From assembly GCA_964392305.1 (NCBI GenBank), contig CAYMPV010000031.1, positions 1-64,000 of the forward strand: a stretch of DNA of 64,000 bases, in the 5' to 3' direction. Below the pieces are notes generated by a model, which had not been told where the DNA came from, did no database searches, and saw only the letters and a program-made list of their open reading frames with translations. The translations under genes were made by a program, and so were the position numbers. Origin of the DNA: JACKIC01 sp964392305. Lineage in GTDB: Bacteria > Planctomycetota > UBA1135 > UBA2386. Below, piece after piece: positions 27,071-35,751 of the stretch; positions within the stretch are counted from its first letter, which is position 1, and every line of letters begins with the position of its first letter.

Positions 27071-29440
27071 ATGCAATACCTCGTCCGCCTGTTTGCCCCG
27101 CTGTTCGCGCCATTGTTCGCCCCGCTGTTCGCGGCCGCCGACCTTTGTGCGCAGCACGAAGCGCCCGACACCTTCGGCCACTCCAAACACGGCGCGGCCT
27201 TCGACGAGGGACCCCGCCAGGCGGCCTACCTGATGGCCGGCATGTCCGACCAGGTGCACATGCCCGTCGCGGGGCTGAGCCAGGAGGCCCAGGCGTTCTT
27301 CGATCAGGGGCTCTGCCAGTTGCACGGCTTCTGGTACTTCGAGGCCGAACGCAGCTTCCGCCAGGTCGCCAAGCTGCAGCCCGACTGCGCGATGGCCTAC
27401 TGGGGCATGGCGATGGCGAACGTCGAGAGCCCTGAGCGCGCCGCGGGCCTGGTGGCCAACGCGGTGCGGCGCAGCGCTGCGGTGCCGCGCTACGAGCAGC
27501 TGTGGATCGGCGCCTGGGCCGCCTACTACCGCATCGACGACAAGGTGCGCGCGGAGCTGCGGTCGGGCGACGATGCGCGAGTGCAGCAGGCGATCACCGA
27601 GCTCACGAAGGCGGACGAAGGCAAGAAGGATCGCAGCAAGCGCCACAAGCAGCTGCTCGCCGACCTCGGTACGCTCGTCTACGAGTTCCCCGACGACGTC
27701 GAGGCCAAGGCGATGCTGGCGCTGCAGGTGTGGGACCTCGAGGAGTGGGGCAGCGAGGTGCGTTCGCACACCGCCGTCGACGCGCTGCTCGATCAGGTGT
27801 TCGCCAAGGCGCCGCGCCATCCGGCGCACCACTACCGCGTGCACCTGTGGGACACCGCGGTCGCCGAACGCGGGCTGCGCTCGGCCGCCGCACTCGGCGA
27901 CAGCGCGCCGGGCATCGCGCACCAGTGGCACATGGCCGGACACATCTACGCCAAGCTGCATCGCCACGCCGAGGCGAGCTGGCAGCAGGCGGCCAGCGGC
28001 CGGGTCGATCACGCGCACATGCAGCGCGACCGCGTGATGCCGTTCCTGATCCACAACTACGGTCACAACCAGGAGTGGTTGACCCGCAGCTTGTCGTACC
28101 AAGGGCGCGTCGACGAGGCGCTGGCGGCGGCGAAGAACCTCGTGGAACTGCCGCGGCACCCGAAGTGGAACCGCATCGGGGAGGCGCGGGACATCGCCGC
28201 CTTCGGCCGGCTGCGCCTGGCGACGATCTGCGAGGAACACGAGCTGTGGCAGGTCGCGATGGATCTGCAGCGCGACGGCTATCTCGAGCCCGGTGATGCG
28301 GTCCACGGCGAACTGACGCGCCTGGGATTGCTCGGTCGAGCCGCGTTCCGGCTCGGCAGGTTCGACACCGCCGAGCACCTGGTCACCGAACTCCAGGCGT
28401 TGCTGCCGCGCGCACGTGCCGAGCGGGCGCGCGCGATCGACAAGGCCGAGGACGAGGCGTTGGCCGCGGGCAAGGACGAGAAGAAGATCGACGAGGCCAT
28501 CGACGAGGCGCGGCGACGCAGCACCGACGCCGTGCGCGCCGTGCGGGATCTGTTGGCCGAACTCGATGCCGAACGCCTGCTCGCCAACGGCGACGCCAAG
28601 GGCGCGGTGGCCGCATTCGCGAAGATCGACGGTTTGCCCAAGACCCTGCTCGCCGATGCGCATCTCGCCGCGGGCGACACCAAGGCGGCGATCGAGGTGC
28701 TCGAAGACGCGGTCGGCAAGAGCCCCAACCGCCTGCCGACGCTCGGCCGTCTCGTGCTCGCCTATCGAGCGGCCAATGACCCGGCCAACGCCGACGAACT
28801 GGCCCTGCGGGAGAAGGAACTGGCGACCATGCACGGGGCGAGCGGTCCGCTTGCGCAGCGCCTGGGCTTGCCTGCACCGCGCGCCGTGACCGTCGCCGAC
28901 TTCGCAGCGGACTTCGGTACGCGTCCGGATCTCCGCACCCTGGGGCCCGCAGATTGGAGCCCGATGCCGGCGGTCGACTTCGACCTGCCCGTCGCTGGCG
29001 GCGGCCGTCGCAGCCTCGCCGGGCAACGCGGCAAGCCGACGCTGGTCGTGTTCTACCTGGGCTTCGGCTGCTTGCACTGCATCGAGCAGTTGCAGGCGCT
29101 CGGTCCCAAGGCCGGTGCGTTCGCTGCCGCCGGCATCGACATCGTCGCGATCGGCTCGGACACCGCCGCCAAGGCCGCCGAGTCACTCGCGGCGCTGCAG
29201 CCCGAGGAGCGCTTCCCGTTCCCGCTGCTCGCCGATCCCGAGCTCAACGCGTTCAAGGCCTGGCGCTGCTACGACGACTTCGAGTCGATGCCGCTGCACG
29301 GCACGTTCCTGGTCGACGCGGGTGGCAAGGTGCGCTGGCAGGACATCTCGTTCGAGCCGTTCACCGAACTCGACTGGCTGCTCGAGGAGAGCAAGCGCCT
29401 GCTGGCGCTACCGGCGCCGGGCGGGGCTGGCGCGAAGTAG
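27071..29440 (+). CDS. Exported TPR protein with C-terminal peroxiredoxin-like domain
   Basis: 789 residues. The signal peptide contains the repeated LFAP units (near 7-20) and ends around DLCAQ. Residues 45-600 form TPR-like helices (FDQGLCQLHGFWYFEAERSFRQVAKLQPDCAMAYWGMAMAN is a typical first unit), with a charged coiled-coil stretch near 450-500. The C-terminal 160 residues are an AhpC/TSA-like thioredoxin fold with FYLGFGCLHCIEQL, a CxxC-type site. A periplasmic redox or scaffolding role is inferred. The alternative ATG at 27044 would add nine residues; 27071 gives the better signal peptide. Confidence 0.82.
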   Translation: MQYLVRLFAPLFAPLFAPLFAAADLCAQHEAPDTFGHSKHGAAFDEGPRQAAYLMAGMSDQVHMPVAGLSQEAQAFFDQGLCQLHGFWYFEAERSFRQVAKLQPDCAMAYWGMAMANVESPERAAGLVANAVRRSAAVPRYEQLWIGAWAAYYRIDDKVRAELRSGDDARVQQAITELTKADEGKKDRSKRHKQLLADLGTLVYEFPDDVEAKAMLALQVWDLEEWGSEVRSHTAVDALLDQVFAKAPRHPAHHYRVHLWDTAVAERGLRSAAALGDSAPGIAHQWHMAGHIYAKLHRHAEASWQQAASGRVDHAHMQRDRVMPFLIHNYGHNQEWLTRSLSYQGRVDEALAAAKNLVELPRHPKWNRIGEARDIAAFGRLRLATICEEHELWQVAMDLQRDGYLEPGDAVHGELTRLGLLGRAAFRLGRFDTAEHLVTELQALLPRARAERARAIDKAEDEALAAGKDEKKIDEAIDEARRRSTDAVRAVRDLLAELDAERLLANGDAKGAVAAFAKIDGLPKTLLADAHLAAGDTKAAIEVLEDAVGKSPNRLPTLGRLVLAYRAANDPANADELALREKELATMHGASGPLAQRLGLPAPRAVTVADFAADFGTRPDLRTLGPADWSPMPAVDFDLPVAGGGRRSLAGQRGKPTLVVFYLGFGCLHCIEQLQALGPKAGAFAAAGIDIVAIGSDTAAKAAESLAALQPEERFPFPLLADPELNAFKAWRCYDDFESMPLHGTFLVDAGGKVRWQDISFEPFTELDWLLEESKRLLALPAPGGAGAK

Positions 29441-29463
29441 GGCATCACCGACCCTGGCATCGC

Positions 29464-30741
29464 TCAATCCGGCAGCACGCGGAAACGCTCGTGCGCGGCG
29501 CGCTCGAGCTCCTCGCGGTGCTCGGGGTGCGCGATCGAGATCAGCGCGCGGGCGCGTTGCCGCAGGTTCTTGCCGCGCAGATTGACGGCGCCGTACTCGG
29601 TGACGACCCAGTGCACGTGGGCGCGTGTGGTGACCACGCCCGCGCCCGGCTTGAGCAGCGGCGCGATGCGTGAGACACCCTTGCTCGTGACCGAGGGCAT
29701 CGCCAACACGGGTTTGCCGCCGGTCGAGATCGCCGCGCCGCGCAGGAAGTCCATCTGCCCGCCGACGCCCGAGTACATCTTCGTGCCGATCGAGTCGGCG
29801 CAGACCTGGCCGGTCAGGTCGATCTCGATGGCGCTGTTGATGGCGACGACCTTGGGGTTGCGGCGGATCACGTTGGGGTCGTTGACGTAGCCGATGTCGA
29901 GCATCGCCACCGCCGGGTTGTCGTCCATGAAGTCGTAGAGGCGCTGGGTGCCCACCGCGAAGCCGGCGACGATCTTGCCGGGGTGTACGGCCTTGCGACG
30001 GCCGTTGACGACGCCGCGTTCGACCAGGGGCAGGATGCCGTCGGAGAACATCTCGGAGTGGATGCCGAGGTCCTTGTGGTTGCCGAGCTCGTTGAGCACG
30101 GCGTCGGGGATCGAGCCGATGCCCATCTGCAGGGTCGAGCCGTCCTCGACCAGGGCGGCGACGTTGCGGCCGATGGCCAGTTCGACTGCGGTGAGGGCGC
30201 CGGGCGTGTGTTGTGGCAACGGTTCGTCGACGGCCACGGTCGCCGCGAAGCGCGAGCTGTGCACGAGCCCGTCGCCGTGCGAACGCGGCATGCGCGGGTT
30301 CACCTGGGCGATCACGAGGGTCGCGCACTCGACGGCGGCGCGTGCGACGTCGACCGAGACGCCGAGCGAACAGTAGCCGTGCGCGTCGGGCGGCGAGACG
30401 TGCACCAGCGCGACGTCGATCGGCAGCACGCCCTGACGGAACAGCGCCGGCATCTCGCTGAGGAACGCGGGGATGTAGTCGGCGTTGCCGGCCTCGACGG
30501 CCTGGCGCACGTTGGCGCCGAGGAACAGCGCGTTGGTGCGAAAGCTCTTCGCCAGTTCGGGCGACGCGCACGGCGCTTCGCCCTCGGTGTGCAGATGCAT
30601 GAGTTCGACGCCCTGCAGGTCTTCGTGACGCGCGGCGAGTGCGCGCAGCAGGATCGTCGGCGTGGCGGCGCCGCCGTGGGCGAAGACGCGCTGGTGGGAA
30701 CGGACGAGTTTCAGTGCGGCGGTGGCGGAGGTGGGCGACAT
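29464..30741 (-). CDS. 4-hydroxybutyrate/acetate CoA-transferase family protein
   Basis: 425 residues, the usual size of the acetyl-CoA hydrolase/transferase (Cat1-like) family. The catalytic Glu is in GIHSEMFSDG (Glu230) and the oxyanion loop is GVGGQMDFLRGA. The N-terminal domain has SPPDAHGYCSLG. The enzyme would move CoA between acyl-CoA and a free acid (4-hydroxybutyrate, acetate, butyrate or propionate) through a glutamyl-CoA intermediate in the cytoplasm. It is divergent from the selenoprotein gene across 76 bases. Confidence 0.9.
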   Translation of the reverse strand: MSPTSATAALKLVRSHQRVFAHGGAATPTILLRALAARHEDLQGVELMHLHTEGEAPCASPELAKSFRTNALFLGANVRQAVEAGNADYIPAFLSEMPALFRQGVLPIDVALVHVSPPDAHGYCSLGVSVDVARAAVECATLVIAQVNPRMPRSHGDGLVHSSRFAATVAVDEPLPQHTPGALTAVELAIGRNVAALVEDGSTLQMGIGSIPDAVLNELGNHKDLGIHSEMFSDGILPLVERGVVNGRRKAVHPGKIVAGFAVGTQRLYDFMDDNPAVAMLDIGYVNDPNVIRRNPKVVAINSAIEIDLTGQVCADSIGTKMYSGVGGQMDFLRGAAISTGGKPVLAMPSVTSKGVSRIAPLLKPGAGVVTTRAHVHWVVTEYGAVNLRGKNLRQRARALISIAHPEHREELERAAHERFRVLPD

Positions 30742-30817
30742 CGGTGCCCAGGAGTATCACCCCATGGGCCACGATGCTGCTGCGAGTTGCTACGCTCATC
30801 GGCCCAGGAGCCTGCGT

Positions 30818-32062
30818 ATGCATTCCTTCACGTTGTCCATGGCCCTCGTTGGTTGTGCTGGCCTGCTCACCGCGCAAGATGTCCCGGTCGCGCCGTTCGA
30901 TCTGCAGACGGCGTTCGCCGCGGCCCAACCGCCGCTGACCGAGGCGCGCTGGACGCTGGTGCCATGGCGTCACTCGCTGACCGAAGCGCTCGCCGAGGCC
31001 AAGGCGACGAACAAGCCCGTGTACCTGTTCGTCAACGACGGCGACGTCGAGTCGGGCCGATGTTGAGCGGGCGGCGTCGCCGTGAGGGCAGGTCTGCTCT
31101 CCGATGCCCGCGTCGTCGCGATCCTGCGTGAGCTGTTCGTGCCGGTGCACGTCACCGCGCTCAACACGCTGCACTGCATGCGCGACCCGCGCGACGAAGC
31201 GTTGCTGCGCGCGGCGATCCGCGACGACACCGACGACTTCGACGGCGGCGAACGCGAGGCGTTCTTGTTGCCCGACGGCACGATGCTGCCGGTGTTCATG
31301 AGCCTGCACGGCCGCGAGATGACCGAGTGGGAGACGCGCGCCAGCCACTACACCGGGGACGGTCGTCGCGACGAGACCACCGTGGCCGAATTCCGGCACC
31401 GCGGTGCCGACGCGTTGCGGCGCGTGCACGGCGAACTGCCCGAGAAGTGGCGGCAGCTGTGGGACCCTGAACACTCCGCGGTGCAGGAGGTGCTTGCTTC
31501 ATCGCCGCGCTGGCCCGAACCGGCCCCCGGAACGGCAGCCCTGCGGGTGTTCTCGCGCAACAGCTACCGCATGTACGACGACCTGCACGGTGCCGAGCTG
31601 GTGACGCTGGCGGCGGCCGACCTGCGGGCATGGACGACGCCGCTGCGTACGGGTGACCGACGCGCCGCGATGCCGCGCGCGGCGTTCGTATCGATGGCGC
31701 GCGCGATGGTGCCGCGTGGCATGGTCGACACCGAACTGGCCGACGCCTCGATCACTGGTGAACTCGTGCTCGTGGTCGAGCAGGGTGAGCCGGCCGGCCT
31801 GCGCGGTCGCATCGAGGGCCGGTTCGCGCTCGAACCCAAAGCCAAGGAAGAGGTCGGCAAGCGCCTGAACGCGGCCTGCCTGTTCGAGTCGCGGGGGCAG
31901 CTGCGCGGTCGGTTCGAACTGTCGAGTGACGGCCGGTTGCGGCTGCTGCGCGTGGTCGCGCATGGCGTCGAGTTCGCGTGGCTACCGGGTTACTCGACCA
32001 GGGACGACGAGTTCGAACCGTGGCACCGCGTGGCGATCGAGTGGGTGCAGGCGCCGCTGTGA
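30818..32062 (+). CDS. Secreted thioredoxin-like selenoprotein with vicinal Cys-Sec (recoded TGA)
   Basis: I read one 414-residue protein across an in-frame TGA at 31064-31066 (codon 83). ATG at 30818 is preceded by AGGAG (30806-30810) and starts a signal peptide ending in LLTAQ. Residues 45-81 look thioredoxin-like (SLTEALAEAKATNKPVYLFVND). The segment around the TGA reads ESGR-Cys82-Sec83-AGG, and the same frame continues as LLSDARVVAILRELFVPVHV, the expected second half of such a fold. A bacterial SECIS-like hairpin lies at 31084-31101. The alternative, a dead short gene plus a GTG-started gene at 31082, lacks a ribosome-binding site for the second part. The C-terminal half (about 190-414) is unrecognised. 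Function is inferred as exported thiol-selenol redox chemistry. Confidence 0.8.
31067..31111 (+). promoter_or_regulatory. Bacterial SECIS-like element
   Basis: A six-pair stem GAGGGC (31084-31089) with GCTCTC (31096-31101), closing the loop AGGTCT (31090-31095). A lower stem GCGGGC (31067-31072) can pair with GCCCGC (31106-31111), starting directly after the TGA. The apical loop begins 23 bases after the TGA and has a G in its first two positions, which fits the published bacterial SECIS rules (about 16-37 bases). The loop AGGUCU is the one in the E. coli fdhF SECIS as I recall it. It would recruit SelB. Confidence 0.8.
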
Positions 32063-32066
32063 TCGT

Positions 32067-32681
32067 TCACGGCACGGCGAACTGCCGCAGCGTGACTTCG
32101 TCCGCGGTCGGGCCGATCGCATAGAGCACCAGCGGGCCGACTTCGCGCCGAGCGAGCTGCAGGCCGCTGCCGGGTGGCAGCACCACGCCAGGATCCTGCG
32201 CTCGCGGCAGCACGCAGATACAGCCCGTCGTTCCGGCGCGTTCGGTCAGCAGGATCATCGCGCCGCCATCGGGCCCGCTGCAGTAGCAGCCGATCACGTC
32301 GACGCCGCTGCTCGCAGCCACCTCGAGCGCCGTGGCGAAGCGCTCGCGGCAGCGGCTCGGCAGATCGAAGCCCGGCTCGCAGCAGTTGTGGGTGAAACCG
32401 TGCTGCCGCGCGTCGGTGTAGGCCGTGACCCACAGCTGGCCGAGCGCCGCGCCATCGTGGCCCTGCGGTCCGCGGCGCGGTCGTTCGAGCAGCAGCGCCA
32501 CGACCAGGAGCGCCGCAGCGGCGGCGAGCAGCCACGGCCACAACGGCCGCGGGCGCGTCACCGGTCGCGCGGCGTCGATGGTGCGGTTGGCGACGTCGCG
32601 GAACGTCGCCTCGGGCGGCGGCGTGAAGGCGGCGCGCAACCGGGCGTCGAGGCGTTCGTCGGTCATGGGCTCGTCGGTCAT
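32067..32681 (-). CDS. Putative anti-sigma factor, single-pass membrane protein
   Basis: 204 residues. The N-terminal ~40 residues are hydrophilic (DERLDARLRAAFTPPPEATFRDVANRTIDAA), followed by one membrane helix (about 47-66) and a ~135-residue outer domain rich in Cys (HNCCEPGF, GCYCSGPDG, GCICVLP). Order and spacing (ATGA overlap with the upstream ECF sigma gene) fit a sigma/anti-sigma pair. No zinc-binding HxxxCxxC motif is seen, so it is not a standard ZAS domain. The outer Cys pairs could sense redox state or metals. It converges on the selenoprotein gene, with 4 bases between the two. Confidence 0.65.
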   Translation of the reverse strand: MTDEPMTDERLDARLRAAFTPPPEATFRDVANRTIDAARPVTRPRPLWPWLLAAAAALLVVALLLERPRRGPQGHDGAALGQLWVTAYTDARQHGFTHNCCEPGFDLPSRCRERFATALEVAASSGVDVIGCYCSGPDGGAMILLTERAGTTGCICVLPRAQDPGVVLPPGSGLQLARREVGPLVLYAIGPTADEVTLRQFAVP

Positions 32682-33208
32682 GGGATCCTCACGGCTGGGC
32701 TGTCGGCGAGGGCCGCGGCGAGCGTGAGGCGCGCGCGTCGTGCGTGACTCGCAGCCGTGTTCTCGGGGATCTCGAGCATGGCACCGATCTCAGCGAAGGT
32801 GTGACCAGAGACGACGTGCAGCAGCAGGCTGGCGCGCTGCGCCGCGGGCAACTCACGCAGTGCTGCGGTGATCTCGTCGCCGCAGTCCAGGCTCGCGAGA
32901 TCGTGGCCGTCGAATGCGGCTGTCGGCGGCGGTGCGTTCGGCTGCAATTCTTCGGGTGCGACGCTGATCGGCCGCCTACGGCGCCGTTCGTTGGCACCGA
33001 GGTGCCTGGCGATCTGCGACAGCCAGGCGCGCACGTCACTGCCCTGAGCAAACCGGTCGCGGCGTTGCCAGGCCACCGCCGCGGTTTCTTGCACGAGGTC
33101 CATGGCGTTCTCCCGGCCGACCCACGCAGCTGCGAGCACCCACAACGTGCGCCCGTGGTGGGCGAACGCGGCGGTGAACTCGTCAGCCGAGAGGCCGGTT
33201 CCGGACAC
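32678..33208 (-). CDS. ECF RNA polymerase sigma factor
   Basis: 176 residues. Region 2 is seen in AAWVGRENAMDLVQETAAVAWQRRDRF and WLSQIARHLGANERRRRR; region 4 in LRELPAAQRASLLLHVVSGHTFAEIGAMLEIPENTAASHARRARLTLA. The gene overlaps the downstream anti-sigma-like gene by ATGA and starts 18 bases after the stop of the Cys-rich peptide gene, so all three are probably one transcript. Confidence 0.92.
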   Translation of the reverse strand: MSGTGLSADEFTAAFAHHGRTLWVLAAAWVGRENAMDLVQETAAVAWQRRDRFAQGSDVRAWLSQIARHLGANERRRRRPISVAPEELQPNAPPPTAAFDGHDLASLDCGDEITAALRELPAAQRASLLLHVVSGHTFAEIGAMLEIPENTAASHARRARLTLAAALADSPAVRIP

Positions 33209-33226
33209 GGCGGCGCAGGTTATTGC

Positions 33227-33451
33227 CTACCGCGCGCCGCAGGAACCGCCGCCGCAGCCAGCCGGCTCGCAGCAGGGTTCGTCGCAGCACGGGATCGGGC
33301 AGCACTCGGGCGGGCACGGATCACACGGCATTTCGCAGCAGGGCGGATCGCAGCAGGGCAGCGGGCAGCAGCCGGCGTTGGCCGGGGTGACTGGGCCGCC
33401 GGCGAAGGCGACCAGGACGAACGACATCACGGATTGGAACAGGGTCTGCAT
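33227..33451 (-). CDS. Small secreted protein with 16 Cys in CCxxx repeats
   Basis: 74 residues. A signal peptide (1-26, ending TPANA) leaves a mature chain of about 48 residues with 16 Cys, at 28, 29, 33, 34, 38, 39, 43, 46, 50, 51, 55, 56, 60, 61, 66 and 71. Most Cys occur as CC pairs every five residues with Pro in between. This could be a metal-binding or disulfide-rich peptide; no family is recognised. An AAAGGA lies 9 bases before the ATG (33461-33466 on the complement). It is the first gene of the ECF sigma/anti-sigma transcript. Confidence 0.7.
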   Translation of the reverse strand: MQTLFQSVMSFVLVAFAGGPVTPANAGCCPLPCCDPPCCEMPCDPCPPECCPIPCCDEPCCEPAGCGGGSCGAR

Positions 33452-33560
33452 CGGTAGGACTCCTTTGGGTCTGCTCCCTGATGTCGGTGGGGGGCGCGAT
33501 CCGTGCAGCCAGGGCAGGATTTTCGTGAATAGGATCTGCGACCCCGGGTGACTCTGCCCG

Positions 33561-34067
33561 GTGACGACCTTGCAGCCTCCGCCCGCCACACCTTGCCGCC
33601 ATCGCGACGTCCGTCAGGCGACCTGGCGTTACCTGCGGGCGTTGGGCGCCGGGGCCGACGAGGCCGACGACCTGGTCCAGGAGGTCATGCTGGTGGCGCT
33701 GCAGGGCGCCCTTCCCGACGAGCCGGCGCGCGCCGAAGCGTTCTTGCGCGGGGTCGCGCGCAACCAATGGCTGCGCACGCGGCGCTGGTGGCAGCGGCGC
33801 CGCGAACGTGAGATCGCCGCGGCGGTCGACGAGTTGTGGGTGCAGACCGCGGCGCGCGACGCCGGGCAGGCCCTGCTGGTGCAACTCGACGCGTGTCTGG
33901 ACAAGCTCGAACGCCGCACGCGCGCCGCGCTCGAACGGCACTATCGCGATGGCGTCGCCTGGGACGAGATCGCCGCCGAACTCGGGCTGTTGCCCAACGG
34001 CATCAAGACCCTCGCGCAGCGCGCCCGCCAGGCGCTGCGCCGTTGCATCGAAAGGAGCTCGGCATGA
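33561..34067 (+). CDS. ECF RNA polymerase sigma factor
   Basis: 168 residues. Region 2 has YLRALGAGADEADDLVQEVMLVALQG and FLRGVARNQWLRTRRWW; region 4 has LERRTRAALERHYRDGVAWDEIAAELGLLPNGIKTLAQRARQALRR. The start is GTG at 33561. The stop overlaps the LRR protein gene (ATGA). It is divergent from the Cys-rich peptide gene, about 110 bases away, so two sigma modules face each other. Confidence 0.9.
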   Translation: MTTLQPPPATPCRHRDVRQATWRYLRALGAGADEADDLVQEVMLVALQGALPDEPARAEAFLRGVARNQWLRTRRWWQRRREREIAAAVDELWVQTAARDAGQALLVQLDACLDKLERRTRAALERHYRDGVAWDEIAAELGLLPNGIKTLAQRARQALRRCIERSSA

Positions 34068-35728
34068 AACCTGTGCAAGCGAAGGAGATCGCCGCGGAGC
34101 GGCAGCTCGACTGGTTGCTCGGTGAGCGGCTCGGACGCGGGCCGGTCGGCGCGTCGCCGCCGCGCGCGGCGACGCGCCATCCGCTGCTCGTCGCCGCGCT
34201 CGTCGCGCTCGCGCTCGGCGCGGCGTTCGGCGTCGGTTTGCTGAGTCGCCACCCGGGTGAAGGTGGAGGTGGACCCGTTCCGGCGCAGGGCGAAGGGATC
34301 GAGTGGTTCGAGGCGCACGGGCCGGCCGCCGCCGCCGCGATCCCCGCCGACGTGGTCAACCTGCGCTGCTACGACTTCGACGATGCCGCGGTGGCGAAGC
34401 TCGCGAGGCTGCAGTCGCTCGAGCGCCTCGACCTCAGCGGCATGGACGTCAACGACAAGGGCTACGCGGTGTCGTTGCCGATCACCGACGAAGGTGTGCG
34501 GCACCTCGGCGGGCTCACCAGGCTGCGGTGGCTCTCGCTCGAGCAGTGCCACGCGGTCACCGGGGCGACCCTGACCGTGCTCGAAGGCCTGCCGCAACTC
34601 GAGCATCTCGACCTGACGTTCACGGACGTGCGTTCGGAGGCCGTCGAACGGCTGCCGCGGCTGCCCGCGCTGCGGGAGCTGGCCCTGTCGTACTGCATGT
34701 CCTTCCACGGCCGATCGCTCGCCGAGGTCGCGAAGATCCCCGGGTTGCGCCGGCTCGAGTTGAACGGGTGCGTGACGCTCGCGGCCGCGGACGTGGCGAA
34801 GCTAGGCACGCTGCACGAACTGCGATACCTCGACCTGCGCGACTGCCAGGGGCGCTTTCGCGGTCAGACGATGTCGATGGGTGATGAGCCGGTTGACGTG
34901 CCGAAGCAGGACGGCATCGGCGTCACCGACGCGGCGATCGCGGCGCTGACCGACCTGCCGCTGCAGACGCTGCTGCTCGGCGGCTGTGAGGCGTTGACGG
35001 ATGCGGTGGGGGCGTCACTCGCCGAGTTCGGCGAGCTGCGAGAACTCGATCTGGGTGGTTTGCCGAAGACCACACCCGCCGTGCTCGGCAAGGTGTCGCG
35101 CGACCTGCAGGTGTTGTCGTTGGACGGCAACTTCGGTTGGTCCAAGCCGGGACTCGCGGTGTTACCCGAGTTCCACGAACTGCGCGAACTCGGTCTGCGC
35201 GGCGTCGTAGCCTTCGACCAGGAAGCGTTGGCGAAGCTGCTGTCGACTGTGCAGTTGCAGCGGCTGCGTTTGGGCGGCGTGCACGTTCCTTCGAAGGGCG
35301 CCGGCCCGCAGGCGCCGCGGCGTTCCAGTCTCACCGAGGCCGCCGCCGACGCCCTGGCCCGACATCCGAGCCTGCGTTCGCTCGAACTGGGCTACACGCC
35401 GTGGGTCGATCGCCGCGTGCTGGACAAACTGGCGACGTTGCCGCAACTCGAGGAACTGATCCTCACCGAGAATGGCGGCATCGGTGGCGGCGCGTTGGCC
35501 GCCCTGGCGAAGAGTCGGTCGCTGCGCCGGCTGACCCTGATGGGCTGCCGCACCCTCACGACCGAGGACGTCGCTGCCTGTGCCGGGGCACCGCTGACCG
35601 AACTCAACCTGCGCGCGACGCGCCTGCCGGCGACGAGCGTGCGGGAACTGGCGCCGAAGTTCCCGGGCTGCACGATCATCCTGTCCGACGGCCAGCGGCT
35701 GACCGTGCCGCGCCGCAGGCAGCGCTGA
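34064..35728 (+). CDS. Membrane-anchored leucine-rich-repeat protein
   Basis: 554 residues. A short N-terminal cytoplasmic segment (1-38, containing AAERQLDWLLGERLGR) is followed by one membrane helix (about 40-60). Residues 95-540 are leucine-rich repeats of the RI/cysteine-containing kind, with units such as LARLQSLERLDLSGMDV, LPQLEHLDLTFTDV, IPGLRRLELNGCVTL and LHELRYLDLRDCQG. Translation is coupled to the preceding ECF sigma gene. The N-terminal segment may act as an anti-sigma domain, with the repeats as the sensor; this is an inference from gene order. Confidence 0.85.
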   Translation: MKPVQAKEIAAERQLDWLLGERLGRGPVGASPPRAATRHPLLVAALVALALGAAFGVGLLSRHPGEGGGGPVPAQGEGIEWFEAHGPAAAAAIPADVVNLRCYDFDDAAVAKLARLQSLERLDLSGMDVNDKGYAVSLPITDEGVRHLGGLTRLRWLSLEQCHAVTGATLTVLEGLPQLEHLDLTFTDVRSEAVERLPRLPALRELALSYCMSFHGRSLAEVAKIPGLRRLELNGCVTLAAADVAKLGTLHELRYLDLRDCQGRFRGQTMSMGDEPVDVPKQDGIGVTDAAIAALTDLPLQTLLLGGCEALTDAVGASLAEFGELRELDLGGLPKTTPAVLGKVSRDLQVLSLDGNFGWSKPGLAVLPEFHELRELGLRGVVAFDQEALAKLLSTVQLQRLRLGGVHVPSKGAGPQAPRRSSLTEAAADALARHPSLRSLELGYTPWVDRRVLDKLATLPQLEELILTENGGIGGGALAALAKSRSLRRLTLMGCRTLTTEDVAACAGAPLTELNLRATRLPATSVRELAPKFPGCTIILSDGQRLTVPRRRQR

Positions 35729-35751
35729 GACGCGGTATCCTGGGCGGAATC

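Noticed and set aside
27089..27133. Tandem repeat near the start of the TPR-peroxiredoxin gene
   Set aside because: It encodes repeated LFAP in the signal peptide; simple hydrophobic repeat rather than a regulatory element.
30818..31066. Broken or frameshifted gene (pseudogene) before 31082
   Set aside because: Both parts are in the same frame, the only interruption is TGA, the downstream part is intact to its own stop, and a SECIS-like hairpin follows. Recoding explains this better than decay.
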